Shown one piece after another: positions 62,474-64,000 of a stretch of DNA of 64,000 bases. The DNA lies in contig MTEI01000011.1 in assembly GCA_002083775.1 (NCBI GenBank), forward strand, positions 44,561 to 108,560. The letters run 5' to 3'. The DNA comes from Rhodoferax ferrireducens. Lineage in GTDB: Bacteria > Pseudomonadota > Gammaproteobacteria > Burkholderiales > Burkholderiaceae_C. The notes beneath the pieces were generated by a model. It was not told the DNA's origin. It worked only from the letters and a program-made list of their open reading frames with translations, and did no database searches. Position numbers and translations under genes: made by a program. Each line of letters opens with the position of its first letter. The stretch's first letter is position 1.

Positions 62474-63784
62474 ATGACCACTCCAACCGACCTCAATCAG
62501 ACCCTGTTCGAACGCGCCAAGCATGTCATTCCCGGCGGCGTCAACTCACCGGTGCGCGCCTTTCGCGCCGTGGGCGGCACGCCACGCTTTATCAGCCGGG
62601 CGCAAGGCGCCTACATCTGGGACGCCAATGGCCAGAAGTACATCGACTACATCGGCTCCTGGGGCCCGATGATTCTGGGCCACGGCCACCCTGCCGTGGT
62701 GGAGGCGGTGCAAAAAGCAGTGCTGGAAGGTTTCTCTTACGGTGCGCCAACCGAGCGCGAGGTGGAGCTGGCTGAAGAAATCCTCAAGATCATGCCCAGC
62801 ATGGACATGGTGCGCCTGGTCAGCTCGGGCACCGAAGCCGGCATGAGCGCCATCCGCCTGGCACGAGGCGCCACCGGCCGCAAGACCATCCTCAAGTTTG
62901 AAGGCTGTTACCACGGCCACGCCGACGCGCTGCTGGTCAAGGCTGGCTCGGGCTTGGCCACCTTTGGCAACCCCACCAGTGCGGGCGTGCCGCCTGAAGT
63001 GGTGCAGCACACCATGGTGTTGGAATACAACAACGTTGAGCAGATCGAAGCCGCGTTTGCCGAGCACGGCCAGGAGATTGCCTGCGTGATCATTGAGCCG
63101 ATTGCCGGCAACATGAACTTTGTGCGCGCCAGCGTGCCGTTCATGAAACGCTGCCGCGAACTGTGCACGCAGTACGGTGCGCTGCTGATTCTGGACGAGG
63201 TGATGACCGGCTTCCGCGTGGCGCTGGGCGGCGCGCAAAGCGTGTATGCCAAAGCCATCCCCGGTTTTGAGCCGGACATGACAGTGATGGGCAAGGTGAT
63301 TGGTGGCGGCATGCCGCTGGCCGCTTTTGGTGCCAAATGCGCGGTGATGGAGCATCTGGCGCCGCTGGGCGGCGTGTATCAGGCGGGCACGCTGTCTGGC
63401 AACCCGATTGCCACCGCCTGCGGTCTGGCCACGCTCAAGGAAATCAGCAAACCCGGCTTTTATGAGGAACTGGGTCGCAAAACCCAGTCCCTGATCAGCG
63501 GCCTGAAGGCCGCAGCGGCGGCAGAAGGCGTAGCCTTCAGCGGCGACAGCCAAGGCGGCATGATGGGCTTCTTCCTGCTCGACCCCCTGCCCCAAACCTA
63601 CAGCGAGGTGATGTCGTCTGACGGCAAACGCTTCAACACCCTGTTCCACGGCCTGTTGGACCGCGGCGTGTACATCGCGCCAGCCCTGTACGAAGCCGGG
63701 TTTGTGAGTGCTGCACACACGGATGAAGACATTGCGGCGTCTGTGGCAGCGGCGCACGAGATCTTCAAATTACTTCCGAAGTAA
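62474..63784 (+). CDS. hemL: Glutamate-1-semialdehyde 2,1-aminomutase
   Basis: A 436-residue PLP enzyme that makes 5-aminolevulinate, the tetrapyrrole precursor, by the C5 pathway. The N-terminal [20 protein letters not shown] signature, [20 protein letters not shown] (about 115) and the PLP-binding lysine in [16 protein letters not shown] (about 275) are present. Length is standard (about 425-435). It is divergent from the rubredoxin/pil block. A palindromic repeat and a strong terminator follow. Haem supply suits the many c-type cytochromes in this region, but hemL is universal in the group. Confidence 0.97.
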   Translation: MTTPTDLNQTLFERAKHVIPGGVNSPVRAFRAVGGTPRFISRAQGAYIWDANGQKYIDYIGSWGPMILGHGHPAVVEAVQKAVLEGFSYGAPTEREVELAEEILKIMPSMDMVRLVSSGTEAGMSAIRLARGATGRKTILKFEGCYHGHADALLVKAGSGLATFGNPTSAGVPPEVVQHTMVLEYNNVEQIEAAFAEHGQEIACVIIEPIAGNMNFVRASVPFMKRCRELCTQYGALLILDEVMTGFRVALGGAQSVYAKAIPGFEPDMTVMGKVIGGGMPLAAFGAKCAVMEHLAPLGGVYQAGTLSGNPIATACGLATLKEISKPGFYEELGRKTQSLISGLKAAAAAEGVAFSGDSQGGMMGFFLLDPLPQTYSEVMSSDGKRFNTLFHGLLDRGVYIAPALYEAGFVSAAHTDEDIAASVAAAHEIFKLLPK

Positions 63785-63834
63785 TAGCTTTAAGCCCTTT
63801 ATCTATAAGGGCTAGAGGCATATTTCTTATATAA
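63784..63834. repeat. Palindromic TAGCCCTTA repeat, copy 11 (after hemL)
   Basis: ATAGCTTTAAGCCCTTTATC followed by TATAAGGGCTAGAGGCATATTT. It starts at the hemL stop codon and is one of the best-conserved copies. Confidence 0.85.
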
Positions 63835-63839
63835 CAATG

Positions 63840-63861
63840 GCGGCCTTCTGGCCGCTTTTTT
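63840..63861 (+). terminator. Terminator downstream of hemL
   Basis: GCGGCC-TTCT-GGCCGC followed by TTTTTT, 56 bp past the hemL stop. The remaining 139 bp to the window edge contain no gene that I can support. Confidence 0.9.
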
Positions 63862-64000
63862 GTTACCAATCTCCGGGTAGTTTGTTATGCGTTGTTGGGT
63901 GTCAAGTTCGGGCTGTTAGCAGACAAACGCTTCGCTCTAAAGCGGTCAGCAGCTGAGCACTCTTTGGTTTACGCGAATGAGTTTAGACCGTGCACTTTCG

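Overview
The window is a stretch of chromosome from a betaproteobacterium. The proteins and gene order point to the Comamonadaceae, and to a Rhodoferax-like sulfur-oxidising autotroph in particular. The lineage is inferred from familiar protein sequences, from gene order (algH-ruvX-pyrR-pyrB-pyrX; rubredoxin-pilGHIJ-chpA) and from a recurring short palindromic repeat. No database was searched. I found no rRNA, tRNA or CRISPR array.

Layout. (1) 1-4.8 kb is the end of an integrative element. Its genes (AlpA-type regulator, RadC-like protein, Xre-type regulator, several unknowns and a P4-type integrase) all lie on the minus strand, and clustered TGCCCCCA repeats sit on both sides of the integrase. 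(2) 4.9-7.4 kb holds a small unknown gene and pckG, which has two FNR-type boxes upstream. (3) 7.7-18.7 kb is a nearly complete Calvin-Benson-Bassham operon in the order cbbY-cbbE-cbbF-cbbP-cbbT-cbbZ-gap-pgk-cbbA, with cbbR divergent at its head. (4) 18.8-22.0 kb carries two very small genes, an MscS-type channel and an orphan ParA ATPase. (5) 22.2-27.3 kb holds form II RuBisCO (cbbM) and its activase genes cbbQ and cbbO. Two hairpin elements with different stems but a shared inner sequence lie between cbbM and cbbQ. (6) 27.3-30.5 kb has a disrupted aspartyl-protease-like gene, a secreted Ntn hydrolase, and a fusion of a phosphonate-type binding protein to a rhodanese. (7) 30.5-46.8 kb is the sulfur region: soxCDYZAXB, a monohaem cytochrome, a FadL-type porin, a DUF302 lipoprotein, an FNR-family regulator, a SoxW-like thioredoxin, a YeeE/SoxT transporter, a cytochrome c4, two tandem fccAB pairs and an ArsR-type regulator. 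(8) 46.9-52.4 kb holds pyrX, pyrB, pyrR, ruvX, algH and a photolyase. (9) 52.5-62.3 kb is the Pil-Chp twitching-chemotaxis cluster with an upstream rubredoxin. (10) 62.5-63.8 kb is hemL.

How it fits together. The Sox enzymes and the flavocytochrome c pairs would oxidise thiosulfate and sulfide in the periplasm and pass electrons through the many c-type cytochromes. The CBB genes would use the resulting ATP and reducing power to fix CO2 with a form II RuBisCO kept active by CbbQO. Regulation seems to combine CbbR (palindromes ahead of cbbR/cbbY and cbbM), an FNR-family protein with perfect TTGAT-N4-ATCAA boxes ahead of pckG and the DUF302/FadL genes, and an ArsR protein that may sense persulfide.

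A repeat family of about 45 bp, with core TAGCCCTTAT-N-ATAAGGGCTA, occurs eleven times. Most copies are intergenic, but one lies inside pyrX, one supplies the only conventional start codon of ruvX, one contains the chpA stop codon and one abuts the mscS start codon. The most unusual items are this repeat's invasion of coding sequence, the covarying hairpin pair at cbbM-cbbQ, the binding-protein/rhodanese fusion, and the orphan ParA beside RuBisCO.
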